Positions 34,154 to 44,896 of a stretch of DNA of 64,000 nucleotides are shown here, in pieces (the first letter of the stretch is position 1; each line of letters starts with the position of its first letter). This DNA is from Orobanche coerulescens (lineage: Eukaryota; Streptophyta; Magnoliopsida; Lamiales; Orobanchaceae), in the NCBI GenBank assembly GCA_033398695.1, contig CM065809.1:88517644-88581643 (forward strand), in the 5' to 3' direction. The notes below the pieces were generated by a model, which was not told the DNA's origin, searched no databases, and worked only from the letters and a program-made list of their open reading frames with translations. The position numbers and the translations under genes were made by a program.

Positions 34154-34690
34154 TGTAATATCCGTAATATTTCTATTTTTAGCAGTTTCCATTTTTGGTG
34201 TATGTCTATTTTTATCGACTCGCTTGTGACCGTTTCGACATTCTGAATCTATTTTGTTCTTGGAGTTTTTCCATTTGGACGAGTTTTGATGATGTTTTCA
34301 CGTAATTTCATTTTATGACATGTTTTGCCGTATGAACGTTCGATTCTTGTAAAACTCGTTCGTTTCCGTTGTTTCTTGGTTTGTGCAAGTTCGTATGGTT
34401 GAGTTGGTCATGTGGAGACTTTCGGTTCGTAAATCCGACGTCGTTTCGTGATTTTCGGGCACTTGGGCCATTTTTGTAATTTCCTAATAGTTTAGGGAAT
34501 CTCGTTTTCGTTGTCGCATTACGGACCCTTCAGTGGTCGGAATTGTATTTTTCTTTCAGCGCTTAGCTCCGTCGTCTTGTATGCTTCGTGTTCATGTTTC
34601 TGTATTCTGGTTTCGTCGTGTGTTTCGTGTATCGTACCCTCGGCGGCTCTTCTTGCGATATGACATCGCCCGATCTTGAAGCTTGTGTAG

Positions 34691-34857
34691 GTAGCGCACG
34701 CTACCTTTGTTGCCTTACGTGCGCTATCAAGAACAGTTAGCGACGCTAACCCTTATTGTTAGCGACGCTAACGTATGGTGGCATTAGCTGGGTATCGCGC
34801 CCCGTTAGCGCACGCTACATATGGCGATTAGCGTCGCTAACTTCACAATTATATAAG
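34691..34857 (+). promoter_or_regulatory. Dyad-word array and TATA box, E2 5' LTR
   Basis: Words GTAGCGCACGCTACC, TACGTGCGCTATC, two GTTAGCGACGCTAAC, GTTAGCGCACGCTAC and ATTAGCGTCGCTAAC precede ATTATATAAG (34848-34857). Three of the words lack one central base compared with the 3' LTR. Confidence 0.72.
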
Positions 34858-35474
34858 CCCGGTGGCGATTTGAGCGTGATTTCATTCTTTTCCCTTCGTT
34901 TCTTCGACGTGCGACCTCAGAGGCGATTTCCATCGGTCCTGATCGGAGTTCTCTTCATATTCCATCACCGTAGAGTCGTGCTATCATATCATAATCAACA
35001 TAATCACCTTTCATCAGCCGGATTAAAGGTAATTCCTCAGGAACCCTAATTTTGACGCTTTGGGGGATTTCGGGATTTTAGGGTTTAGTTCCGAATTGTT
35101 CATCTATATTACGATATTCTTCACCGATTGTGATTATTGAATGATTCCAAATCCAGTTTCCTTGATTTTAATCCGCGAATTATCAATACGGGGAGATTTT
35201 GCGTAAACCCTCACCTGTATTGATTGAACGTCTTTTGTCGTTAATTGTAATCGGGGTTTTGGGAGTATTCCTTTCGATTATTGATGTCCGTTGGGACTGA
35301 GTTATGCTAATTCTTCGTTTAGGAACCGTCGTTTTCCATTCGGATCATCCGTAGTCATTTTTCACTTCCGATTCTTCAAGAATGTCTCAAAGGCAAGTAC
35401 TTTACATTTGTTTACATGTTCTAGTATTTGAATTATGGCTATATGTGGTTGTTGTGGGGAGATATGTGTATGTT

Positions 35475-35600
35475 CACCTAGGGACGGTCCGACGGGGCCT
35501 CTAGGGATACGTATTGCCGTGTGTGTGCGTATCACGAACTGTGGTTAGCCACCTGGGATGTCCGGGGCTCTGCGGGGTACGGTGGCCGTGAGTCTCGTGC
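35475..35600 (+). repeat. Two-copy GGTCCGACGGGG module, E2 5' LTR
   Basis: Unit one is CACCTAGGGACGGTCCGACGG then CCTCTAGGGATACG; unit two is the similar CCACCTGGGATGTCC then CTCTGCGGGGTACG. Equivalent copies lie at 42420-42545 (E2 3' LTR) and 44178-44305 (E1). Confidence 0.78.
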
Positions 35601-36183
35601 CAACGGTTAACTTTGAATTATGATTTGTTGGAGATAATGTGTTTTGTGTGTACATCATAAATATTCCGGAATATAAAATGTTTTCTGAAGTGACTTTTTG
35701 GCGCATATATTCATCTGATTAGAATGTAGTTCAAATGGATTGTACTTGCACTAGCAGTTGTCGCTAACCCCTTAAATGGGGGAAATACTTTTTGTATTTC
35801 AGGTATTGATCGTGGGGATAAACGAGCACTCGGGACGTATGAGGATGATGGGCAAGCATGATATTGTCCAGTATTTGATTTTTCGATGTCATGTCTGTCG
35901 GTTTCTATTGATGTCTGATTTTGAGATTTATGTATTATAAAGTTGGTTTAAGTACTCGAGTACTTCCTGTTTGAAATTGTTAATGTTGTGTTCCCATTTT
36001 GGGAAATGGATTTGATGTCAGATTTTAATTGTCGGTTTGTAGTCTTTCATTTGAATTGTCGTTTTATTAATAATAGTTTGTCGTCGCCGAATGTCTTGTT
36101 GGTATGTTAGCCTGGTGAATTCCACAGTGTGGGGTCCACGGCGCTGTAATATGCCCTGAACGTCTTGGGGGTGTTACAGAATA

Positions 36184-36196
36184 TGGTATCGGAGCT
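36184..36196 (+). other. Primer binding site of E2
   Basis: TGGTATCGGAGCT, complementary to initiator tRNA-Met, 5 bp after the 5' LTR end. Confidence 0.88.
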
Positions 36197-36267
36197 TAGG
36201 TTTATGGATACCTAGGCTGTCGGTCATTTGGGTCTAGTTAAGTGTCGTTTTTGGGACAGTATCCGCT

Positions 36268-37603
36268 ATGCCATCATCTCAAGATGCGCGGTGCTCGTAA
36301 GTTTTCCTAACTTGACTCGTTTCACCGTCTGTTCTATTCTGTCTTAGTATCTTTTGCTTTTTGCGTTTTATTTGTACTTACCCGTTGCTTCTTGAATTCC
36401 CTCTTGGTAGAGGACGCGACGCGGTCGCGGACGCGGTAGGGGCGTGGCGCGGCCGGTGGGGCGGCCATGTCCGATCACTCGAACCGATTCGCGATGCCCT
36501 CTTTGTCGAACAGTGTTCCCCTAGTTCGGAGGTCGGCAGGACTACCTGCTAGCTCGGTAATGCTCATGAGAATGTTGGAGTGGCCAACATATTACGGCAA
36601 GTAGCGAACCGAGATGACGCTCTCGACTCAGCCGTTCTAGTCGGCCATGCTAATGCCAACCCGGTTCCGCCCTCTGGATCCGGTAATGATAAGCTACTTG
36701 GGGCGTGATTCGTATGCGTCCTCCGCGGTTTGATGGTGCTTGACCCTTACGGTTGGGAGAATTGGTTATTCGAGTTGGAGAAAGTGTTTGAGGCTGCTAA
36801 TTGTTCCGAGGAGAGGAAAGTACCCATTGCTCAGTACTTCCTCGCCAAGGAGGCAGCGACGTGGTGGCAAGCGGTGAAACCGCGTGACCGGGCAGCTACG
36901 TGGGCAGAGTTTCGAGATCTGATGGAAGATGAATACTGTCCTTGGCCAGTGAAAGAGGGGAGGATCCGAGCCTTCTTTGAGGCTAAGCCCCAAGATGTTC
37001 CTATTTCTCAAGCTATCAGGGACTACAATCAACAGCTGCACTACGTGAGAAACCAAGTCCGAGATGAGCTAGATAAGATCCGCCACTTTGATATGCGGAT
37101 GAAGCCGAGGGTGCGCCACTACATGTTTGGTCTGGGGTATCAGAATAAAGCGATGGCTTACGAAATGTCGTTTTCTGCGACAGAGACGGCAGCTGAAGGA
37201 AAAAGGCAGAAGACCTCCGGTCAGTTTTCGGGAGGCAAGTCAGGAGGGTATCCGAAGGCTCAGTCTGGTTCGCGAGTCTTCGGGAGTCAGTCGCCATCAG
37301 TTGGTCGAGGGAACGGTTCTAGGTCTGCTCCTGCTGGTTCCGTTCGTGGTCCTACATGCTTCAACTAGATCGTCAAGGGCCACATGATGAGTGAGTGTGA
37401 TAGGCCTCCGATTCGGTGTCTTGCTTGTGGTCGTATGGGTCACCGTGCTAAGTTTTGTACGGATGCGGCTCGGGCTCCAGTTACTCAGATATCTGCTCCA
37501 CTGCAGGAGAGCGAGTGTGAATCGTGCACCGACAGTTCCTCGGCCGCAGCAGAGTTTTGGTAGAGGTCGAGGTCGTGGTCACCTTCTAGAGGGGAGCTTC
37601 TAG
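36268..37603 (+). pseudogene. gag: Decayed Gag of E2
   Basis: A candidate start at 36268 (MPSSQDAR) meets a stop after 10 codons unless an intron is removed. A basic Arg-Gly repeat tract follows near 36415-36470. The Gag core is open from 36730 to 37368 (WENWLFELEK, TWWQAVKP, EFRDLMEDEYCP), then a Gly/Ser-rich basic linker. The first zinc knuckle is broken by a TAG at 37366-37368. The second, CLACGRMGHRAKFC, is intact in another frame at about 37417-37458. Several frameshifts separate these parts. It is a nucleocapsid precursor gene, now non-functional. Confidence 0.85.
36297..36412 (+). other. Candidate intron at the start of E2 gag
   Basis: GTAAGTTTTCC follows codon 9, and a pyrimidine-rich stretch ends in TTGGTAGAG. 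Removing 36297-36412 would join the ATG exon in frame to the Arg-Gly repeat tract; the nearer AG at 36410 gives a different frame. Unspliced, the frame meets TAA at once. This is inference from splice-site form only. Confidence 0.35.
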
Positions 37604-38358
37604 TGCGGGGTCTATTCCGCCCGTGTGTATGAGATGAGGCGAGCCGGAGATCCCGACGCGACGGTGGCTACAGTACCGTCCACATCCTTGACCATCCTGT
37701 TTCCGTATTGTTCGATTACGTGCTACGCATTCTTTTATATCTATGGATTGTGTGCGTAAATGCATATTGATTGCCTTGTTGCTTGTGAGCCTTTTGTTGT
37801 TAGACTTCCTAGCGGGGATAGCATCGTAGGGGACCGTGAGATTAGAGATTTTTACGTGAGTATCGCGGGGAGGGATTGGCCTTCTAATCGATTGCGGTAG
37901 ATATTAGAGATGAGGATTTGATTAAGGTGAGGATTGGATGGACCGTCATGGGGCGATCATGAATTATAGAACGAGGACTGCTTCGATGTTAGCCTACGAT
38001 GGTACCGAGCATTCGTTTGTAGGGCGAAGCGGGGTAGCCAGAGATTACCGATTAGCGCTTTGAGGGCGGTGAGACTTCTTCGGGGAGGTTGCACGGGCTA
38101 TTGGTGTTACGCTTTGAGATCGGAAGAAGGGGAGTCGAGCTCTCGTCTATTCCGGTAGTATGTGAGTATCCCGACGTTTTCCCAGATGAGTTGCCGGGTT
38201 TGCGCCGGGCCGAGAGGTTGAGTTTACCGTCGATCTAGAGCCGGGTGCGGACCTATCTCTAAGACGCCATACCGTATGGCGCCCGCCGAGATGCTTGAGT
38301 TGAAGAAACAGTTGGGAGAGTTGCTAGACATGGGGTATATTCGACCGAGTGCTTCGCC
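37604..38358 (+). pseudogene. Degenerate protease and RT N-terminus of E2
   Basis: Between gag and the open RT frame the sequence is recognisable by comparison with E1 only from about 38110 (GAGATCGGAAGAAGGGG). Many single-base deletions scramble the frame, for instance a shortened G run near 38362. A protease catalytic triplet could not be read with confidence. Confidence 0.6.
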
Positions 38359-41048
38359 TTGGGCGCACCGGTCCTATTTGTAAAGAAGAAGGATGGGTCA
38401 CTTCGTTTGTGCATCGACTACCGAGAGTTGAACAAAGTGACCATCAAAAACAAATATCCACTCCCGAGGATTGATGACTTGTTTGATCAGTTGCAAGGAG
38501 CGACCGTGTTTTCGAAGATTGATTTGAGATCGGGGTATTATCAGCTCCGAGTGAAGGATACCGATATTCCGAAGACGGCCTTTCGGACGAGATACGGTCA
38601 CTACGAGTTTGTGGTTATGGCTTTTGGGCTAACCAACGCACCAGCCGTGTTCATGCAGCTTATGAACAAAGTCTTTATCGAGTACCTCGATAAGTGTGTA
38701 GTCGTTTTTATCGATGACATCCTGGTTTACTCGAGGAGCGAGGAGGAGCACGCCCGTCATTTGCATATTGTGTTAGATATTTTGAGAACTCAGCATCTTT
38801 TTGCGAAGTTCTCAAAGTGCGAGTTTTGGTTACGGGAAGTTATGTTTCTCGGTCATGTGATCTCGGCCGAGGGTGTTCGTGTGGACCCACATATGGTAGA
38901 GGCAGTGTTGGATTGGGCGCCGCCCAAGAACGTGAAGGAGGTCCGCAGTTTTATGGGATTAGCCAGGTATTACCGTAGATTCGTCGAGGGGTTCTCTAAA
39001 CTCGCTCGACCGCTGACTCAGTTGCTACAGAAGTTGGAGAAGTTTGTGTGGACCAACGAGAGGCAGAATAGTTTTGAGGAGTTGAAGAAGCGGTTGACGA
39101 CCGCTCCCGTTTTGGCTTTACCGAGTGGTAATGATGGTTTCTCAGTTTATAGCGATGCTTCTGGCCAAGGGCTCGGATGCGTACTTATGCAGCATAGGAG
39201 GACGATTGCCTATGCTTCCCGTCAGTTGAAACCATATGAATTGAATTACCCTACGCACGATCTTGAGTTGGCCGCAGTTGTGTTTGCGTTGAAAATCTGG
39301 CGTCATTACTTGTATGGCTCGTCGTGTCAGATTTTCACCGATCACAAGAGCCTGAAGTACATCTTCACGCAGAAGGAGCTTAATATGAGACAGAGGAGAT
39401 GGTTGGAACTGATTAAGGATTACGATCTTGAGATCCTCTATCATCCGGGCAAGGCTAATGTAGTAGCAGATGCCTTGAGCCGGAAATCGGTATCGCTTCG
39501 GGCGCTTAAATTACTCACGGCCCAGTCGAGACTTCAGCGAGAGTTTATGAGGTTGAGCATTGAGATTGTACTGCCAGAGAGTTCCGGGCAGTTGCGTACT
39601 CTTGAGATTTCTTCATCTCTGGTCGAGGACATTAAGTCGGGACAGTTAGAGGATCCGATGTTTATTCAGCTTCGAGAGAGTGTAGGAAAGGGGAGAGCCC
39701 CGGGATTTGTTATTCATGAGGACGGAGTGTTGTGATTCCGAGGTCGGTTGTGTGTTCCGAACGACTCGGAATTGAGACAGAGCATTATGCGAGAGGCTCA
39801 TGCGTCACCATACTCAGTCCATCCGGGCTCGAGTAAGATGTATAAAGATCTGAGGAAGAATTTTTGGTGGAACGATATGAAGAAGGAGGTAGTTCAGTTT
39901 GTAGCTAAGTGTTTGACTTGTCAGCAAGTCCAGATTGAGCATCAGCGGCCAGCCGGATTATTGAAACCACTTCCCGTTCCGGAATGGAAGTGAGAGGACA
40001 TCTCTATGGATTTTGTCACGAGTTTACCGAGGACGAAGACTGGTATGAATATGGTATGAGTGATTATAGACCGACTGACTAAGTCGGCACATTTTCTGGG
40101 CATCAAGGATACTTGGGGTCCAGAAAAGTTGGCTCGTATTTTTATCACTCAGATAGTGAGGCTTCATGGTACGCCGAGGACCATTATTTCAGACAGAGAT
40201 GGACGATTTGTATCGCATTTTTGGCAGGCGGTACATAAGGCATTGGGGACACAGTTACGTTTGAGCACTTCGTTCCATCCCCAGACCGATGGGTAGTCCG
40301 AACGTACCATTCAGACGTTCGAGGATCTGTTGCGCGCGTGTGCGTTAGGACGGAGTAATGGCGGGAGGATCATTTGGCCTTGATTGAGTTTACTTATAAT
40401 AATAGCTGGCACGCGTCGATTAAGATGGCACCATATGAGGCACTTTATGGCCGACGTTGCCGATCACCGATATGTTGGGATGAACCGTCTGATTTGGTTG
40501 GAACTGAGCCGGACCTTGTGTTGGAGACGAGAGAGAAAGTTGAATTGATTAGAAAGAGGATGTTGGCTGCTCAGAGTCGACAGAAATCTTATGCGGATGT
40601 TAGGCGTAGACCCTTGGAGTTTGAGGTGGGAGATCACGTTCTGTTGAGAGTATCTCCGACGAAAGGAGTTTTCCGTTTTGGGAAGAAGGGGAAACTCAGC
40701 CCGAGATATATTGGACCCTTCGAGGTATTGGAGAGAGTCGGCGAGTTGGCGTACCGTTTGGCTTTACCTCCGTCGCTGAGTCATGTACATAGTGTATTTC
40801 ACGTTTCCCAGTTGAGGAAGTACGTTCCGGACCCGTCCCACATTATTGACTTTGGGGACGTGGAGATCGAGAAGGATATTACGTTTGAGGAGAGGCCCGT
40901 CAGAATTTTGGAACGTCGTGACAAACAGTTAAGGCACAAAACCATTCCTTTGGTTAAGGTGCAATGGTCGAGGCACGGAGTAGAAGAAGCGACGTGGGAG
41001 CTAGAGGAGGATATGCATTCGAGATACCCCGAGCTTTTTGATTCTTAA
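38359..41048 (+). pseudogene. pol: Decayed Pol of E2 (RT, RNase H, integrase, chromodomain)
   Basis: A 458-residue open frame (38359-39735) holds RT with FIDDIL near 38708 and complete RNase H ([15 protein letters not shown]). After a TGA at 39733-39735, integrase follows with HPGSSKMY, CLTCQQ, DFVTSLP, SDRDG and SERT. It is broken by stops near 39991, 40058 and 40294, and by a frameshift near 40370. The last 224 residues (40374-41048) are open and end in the chromodomain-like [12 protein letters not shown]. Three of the four stops are transition changes relative to E1. Confidence 0.93.
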
Positions 41049-41070
41049 GTTTCGGGACGAAACTTTATTT

Positions 41071-41083
41071 TAGAGGGGGAGAA
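41071..41083 (+). other. Polypurine tract of E2
   Basis: TAGAGGGGGAGAA precedes the 3' LTR, which here starts TATAATATCC (G to A at the second base). Confidence 0.85.
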
Positions 41084-43129
41084 TATAATATCCGTAATAT
41101 TTCTATTTTTAGCAGTTTCCATTTTTGGTGTATGTCTATTTTTATCGACTCTCTTGTGATCGTTTCGACATTCTGAATCTATTTTGTTCTTGGAGTTTTT
41201 CCATTTGGACGAGTTTTGATGATGTTTTCACGTAATTTCATTTTATGACATGTTTTGCCGTATGAACGTTCGATTCTTGTAAAACTCGTTCGTTTCCGTT
41301 GTTTCTTGGTTTGTGCAAGTTCGTATGGTTGAGTTGGTCATGTGGAGACTTTCGGTTCGTAAATCCGACGTCGTTTCGTGATTTTCGGGCACTTGGGCCA
41401 TTTTTGTAATTTCCTAATAGTTTAGGGAATCTCGTTTTCGTTGTCGCATTACGGACCCTTCAGTGGTCGGAATTGTATTTTTCTTTCAGCGCTTAGCTCC
41501 GTCGTCTTGTATGCTTCGTGTTCATGTTTCTGGATTCTGGTTTCGTCGTGTGTATCGTGTATCGTACCCTCGACAGCAGCTTACTGCTGATATGACATCA
41601 GCAGTACTGAACTGCTGTGTAGGTAGCGCACGCTACCTTTGTTGCCTTACGTGCGCTACCGAAGAACAGTTAGCGTACGCTAACCCTTATTGTTAGCGTA
41701 CGCTAACGAATGGTGGCAGTAGCCACTGGACTGTCGCGGCCCCGTTAGCGCACGCTACATATGGCAGTTAGCGTGCGCTAACTTCACAATTATATAAGCC
41801 CAGCGGGCAGTTTTCAGAGCAGCAGTTTCATTCTTTTCCCTTCGTTTCTTCGACGTGCGACCTCAGAGGCGATTTCCATCGGTCCTGATCGGAGTTCTCT
41901 TCATATTCCATCACCGTAGAGTCGTGCTATCATATCATAATCAACATAATCACCTTTCATCAGCCGGATTAAAGGTAATTCCTCAGGAACCCTAATTTTG
42001 ACGCTTTGGGGGATTTCGGGATTTTAGGGTTTAGTTCCGAATTGTTCATCTATATTACGATATTCTTCACCGATTGTGATTATTGAATGATTCCAAATCC
42101 AGTTTCCTTGATTTTAATCCGCGAATTATCAATACGGGGAGATTTTGCGTAAACCCTCACCCGTATTGATTGAACGTCTTTTGTCGTTAATTGTAATCGG
42201 GGTTTTGGGAGTATTCCTTTCGATTATTGATGTCCGTTGGGACTGAGTTATGCTAATTCTTCGTTTAGGAACCGTCGTTTTCCATTCGGATCATCCGTAG
42301 TCATTTTTCACTTCCGATTCTTCGAAGAATGTCTCAAAGGCAAGTACTTTACATTTGTTTACATGTTCTAGTATTTGAATTATGGCTATATGTGGTTGTT
42401 GTGGGGAGATATGTGTATGTTCACCTAGGGACGGTCCGACGGGGCCTCTAGGGATACGTATTGCCGTGTGTGTGCGTATCACGAACTGTGGTTAGCCACC
42501 CAGGGATGTCCGATGGGGCTCTGCGGGGTACGGTGGCCGTGAGTCTCGTGCCAACGGTTAACTTTGAATTATGATTTGTTGGAGATAATGTGTTTTGTGT
42601 GTACATCATAAATATTCCGGAATATAAAATGTTTTCTAAAGTGACTTTTTGGCGCATATATTCATCTGATTAGAATGTAGTTCAAATGGATTGTACTTGC
42701 ACTAGCAGTTGTCGCTAACCCCTTAAATGGGGGAAATACTTTTTGTATTTCAGGTATTGATCGTGGGGATAAACGAGCACTCGGGACGTATGAGGATGAT
42801 GGGCAAGCATGATATTGTCCAGTATTTGATTTTTCGATGTCATGTCTGTCGGTTACTATTGATGTATGATTTTGAGATTTATGTATTATAAAGTTGGTTT
42901 AAGTACTCGAGTACTTCCTGTTTGAAATTGTTAATGTTGTGTTCCCATTTTGGGAAATGGATTTGATGTCAGATTTTAATTGTCGGTTTGTAGTCTTTCA
43001 TTTGAATTGTCGTTTTATTAATAATAGTTTGTCGTCGCCGAATGTCTTGTTGGTATGTTATCCTGGTGAATTCCACAGTGTGGGGTCCACGGCGCTGTAA
43101 TATGCCCTGAACCTCTTGGGGGTGTTACA
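41084..43129 (+). mobile_element. 3' LTR of E2
   Basis: 2,046 bp, matching 34154-36178. Its promoter region agrees with E1 better than with its own 5' LTR. Confidence 0.93.
41623..41798 (+). promoter_or_regulatory. Dyad-word array and TATA box, E2 3' LTR
   Basis: GTAGCGCACGCTACC, TACGTGCGCTACC, two GTTAGCGTACGCTAAC, GTTAGCGCACGCTAC and GTTAGCGTGCGCTAAC, then ATTATATAAG at 41789-41798. The middle dinucleotide varies (CA, TA, TG), while both CG-flanked arms are constant. Confidence 0.75.
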
Positions 43130-44891
43130 GTTTCGTGATTTTCGGGCACTTGGGCCATTTTTGTAATTTCCTAATAGTTTAGGGAATCTTAGTTTCGTTG
43201 TCGCATTACGGACCCTCCGGTGGTCGGAATTGTATTTTCTTTCAGCGCTTAGCTCCGTCGTCTTGTATGCTTCGCGTCTATGTTCCTGGATTCTGGTCTC
43301 GTCGTGCGTTTCGTGTTTTATACCCTCGGCAGCAGCTTACTGCTGATGTGACATCAGCAATGCTGAACTGCTGTGTAGGTAGCGCACGCTACCCCTGTTC
43401 CCTTGCGTGCGCTACCGATGTGCAGTTAGCGTACGCTAACGCCCTATTGTTAGCGTACGCTAACGAAGGGTGGCAGTAGCCACTGGACCTGTCACGGCCC
43501 CGTTAGCGCGCGCTACATATGACGATTAGCGTGCGCTAACTCCGCTGAATATAAGTCAGCGGACAGTTTCAGAACAGCAGTTTATTTCTTTCCTCTTCGT
43601 TTCTTCGACGTGCGACCTCAGAGACGATTTCCACCAGTTCTATTCGGAGTTCTCTTCAAATTCCATCACGGTAGAATCGAGCCATCATATCATAATCAGC
43701 ATAATCACCTTTCATCAGCCGAATTAAAGGTAATTCCTCAGGAACCCTAATTTTGACGGATTTGGGGGATTTTCGGGATTTTAGGGTTTAGTTCCGAATT
43801 GTTCATCTATATTACGATATTCTTTACCGATTGTGATTAGTGAGTGATTCTTAATCCAACCTTCTTGTTTTTAATCCGCGAATTATCGATACGGGGAGAT
43901 TTTGTGTAAACCCTCGCCCGTATCAATTGAACGTTCATTGTCGTATCATGTAATCGGGGTTATGGGTGTATTCCATTAGAGTATTGTTGTCCGTGGGGAC
44001 TGAACTGTATTGGTCCTTCGTTTAGGAACCGTCGTTTTCCACCCGGACCGTTCGTAGTCGTGCTTCATCTCCGTTTCTTCAAGAATGTCTCAAAGGCAAG
44101 TACTTTACATTTGTTTACATGTTCTAGTATTTGAATTATGGCTGTATCGTGGTTGTTGTGGATGGTTATGTGTATGTACACCTAGGGACGGTCCGACGGG
44201 GCCTCTAGGGATACGTATTGCCGTGAGTGTGCGTATCGCGAACTGTGGTTAGCCACCCAGGGATGTCCGACGGGGCTCTGCGGGGTACGGTGGCCGTGAG
44301 TCTCGTACCAACGGTTAACTTTGAATTGTGATTTGTTGGAGATAATGTGTTTTGTGACTATACATCATAAATATTCCGGAATATAAAAGTGTTTTCTAAA
44401 ATGACTTTTTGGCGCATATATTCATCTGATTAGAATGTAGTTCAAATGGATTGTACTTGCACTAGCAGTTGTCGCTAACCCCTTAAATGGGGGAAATACT
44501 TTTTGTATTTCAGGTATTGATCGTGGGGACAAGCGAGTACCCGAGCCGTATGAGGATGATGGGCAAGCATGATATTGTCCAGAAGTTGATTATTGGTGTC
44601 TTGTCAGTCAAATTATTATTGATGTCTGATTTTGGGATTCTGTATTACAAAATTTGTTTAAGTACTCGAGTACTTCCGATTTGAATTTGTTAATGTTGTG
44701 TTCCCGTTTTGGGAAAATGGATTTGATGTCAGAATTTTATTTGTCGGTTATAGTCTTTTATTTAGCTTGTCGTTTTATTTATGGTGGTTTGTCGTTGTCG
44801 AATGTCCTGTTTTGGTACGTTAGCCTGGTGGATTCCACAGTGTGGGTTCCACGGCGCTGTAATATGCCCTGAACGTCTTGGGGGTGTTATA
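43130..44891 (+). mobile_element. 3' LTR of E1, right part
   Basis: Starts with the duplicated gtttc and continues CGTGATTTTCGGGC. It is collinear with E2 LTRs from about 34449 on, with more substitutions. It ends GTGTTATA before ataag. Confidence 0.9.
43377..43555 (+). promoter_or_regulatory. Dyad-word array and TATA box, E1 3' LTR
   Basis: GTAGCGCACGCTACC, TGCGTGCGCTACC, two GTTAGCGTACGCTAAC, GTTAGCGCGCGCTAC and ATTAGCGTGCGCTAAC, then GAATATAAGT at 43546-43555. Spacing between words is preserved relative to E2. Confidence 0.75.
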
Positions 44892-44896
44892 ATAAG

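Larger units (their letters stand above)
34154..36178 (+). mobile_element. 5' LTR of E2
   Basis: 2,025 bp, TGTAATATCCG...GGGGGTGTTACA. From about 34900 on it is almost identical to the 3' LTR, but 34640-34890 differs at many positions, with lost bases in the dyad words. Confidence 0.93.
34154..43129 (+). mobile_element. Complete gypsy chromovirus element E2
   Basis: A 9.0-kb element in plus orientation has LTRs 34154-36178 and 41084-43129, a PBS, gag, pol and a PPT. The TSD is gtttc at 34149-34153 and 43130-43134. It lies inside the 3' LTR of its close relative E1, itself inside copia LTR C. Gag and the protease region are riddled with indels; RT and RNase H are largely open. Confidence 0.94.
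30562..44891 (+). mobile_element. Gypsy chromovirus element E1, interrupted by E2
   Basis: Inserted in copia LTR C with a perfect TSD ataag (30557-30561 and 44892-44896). It retains 315 bp of 5' LTR fused to mid-pol, most of pol, a PPT and a complete 3' LTR split by E2. The rest of the 5' LTR, gag and protease are deleted. The last LTR bases read GTGTTATA instead of GTGTTACA. Confidence 0.92.

Noticed and set aside
38359..39735. Functional reverse transcriptase gene
   Set aside because: The frame starts inside pol, upstream protease and gag are scrambled, and integrase has several stops.
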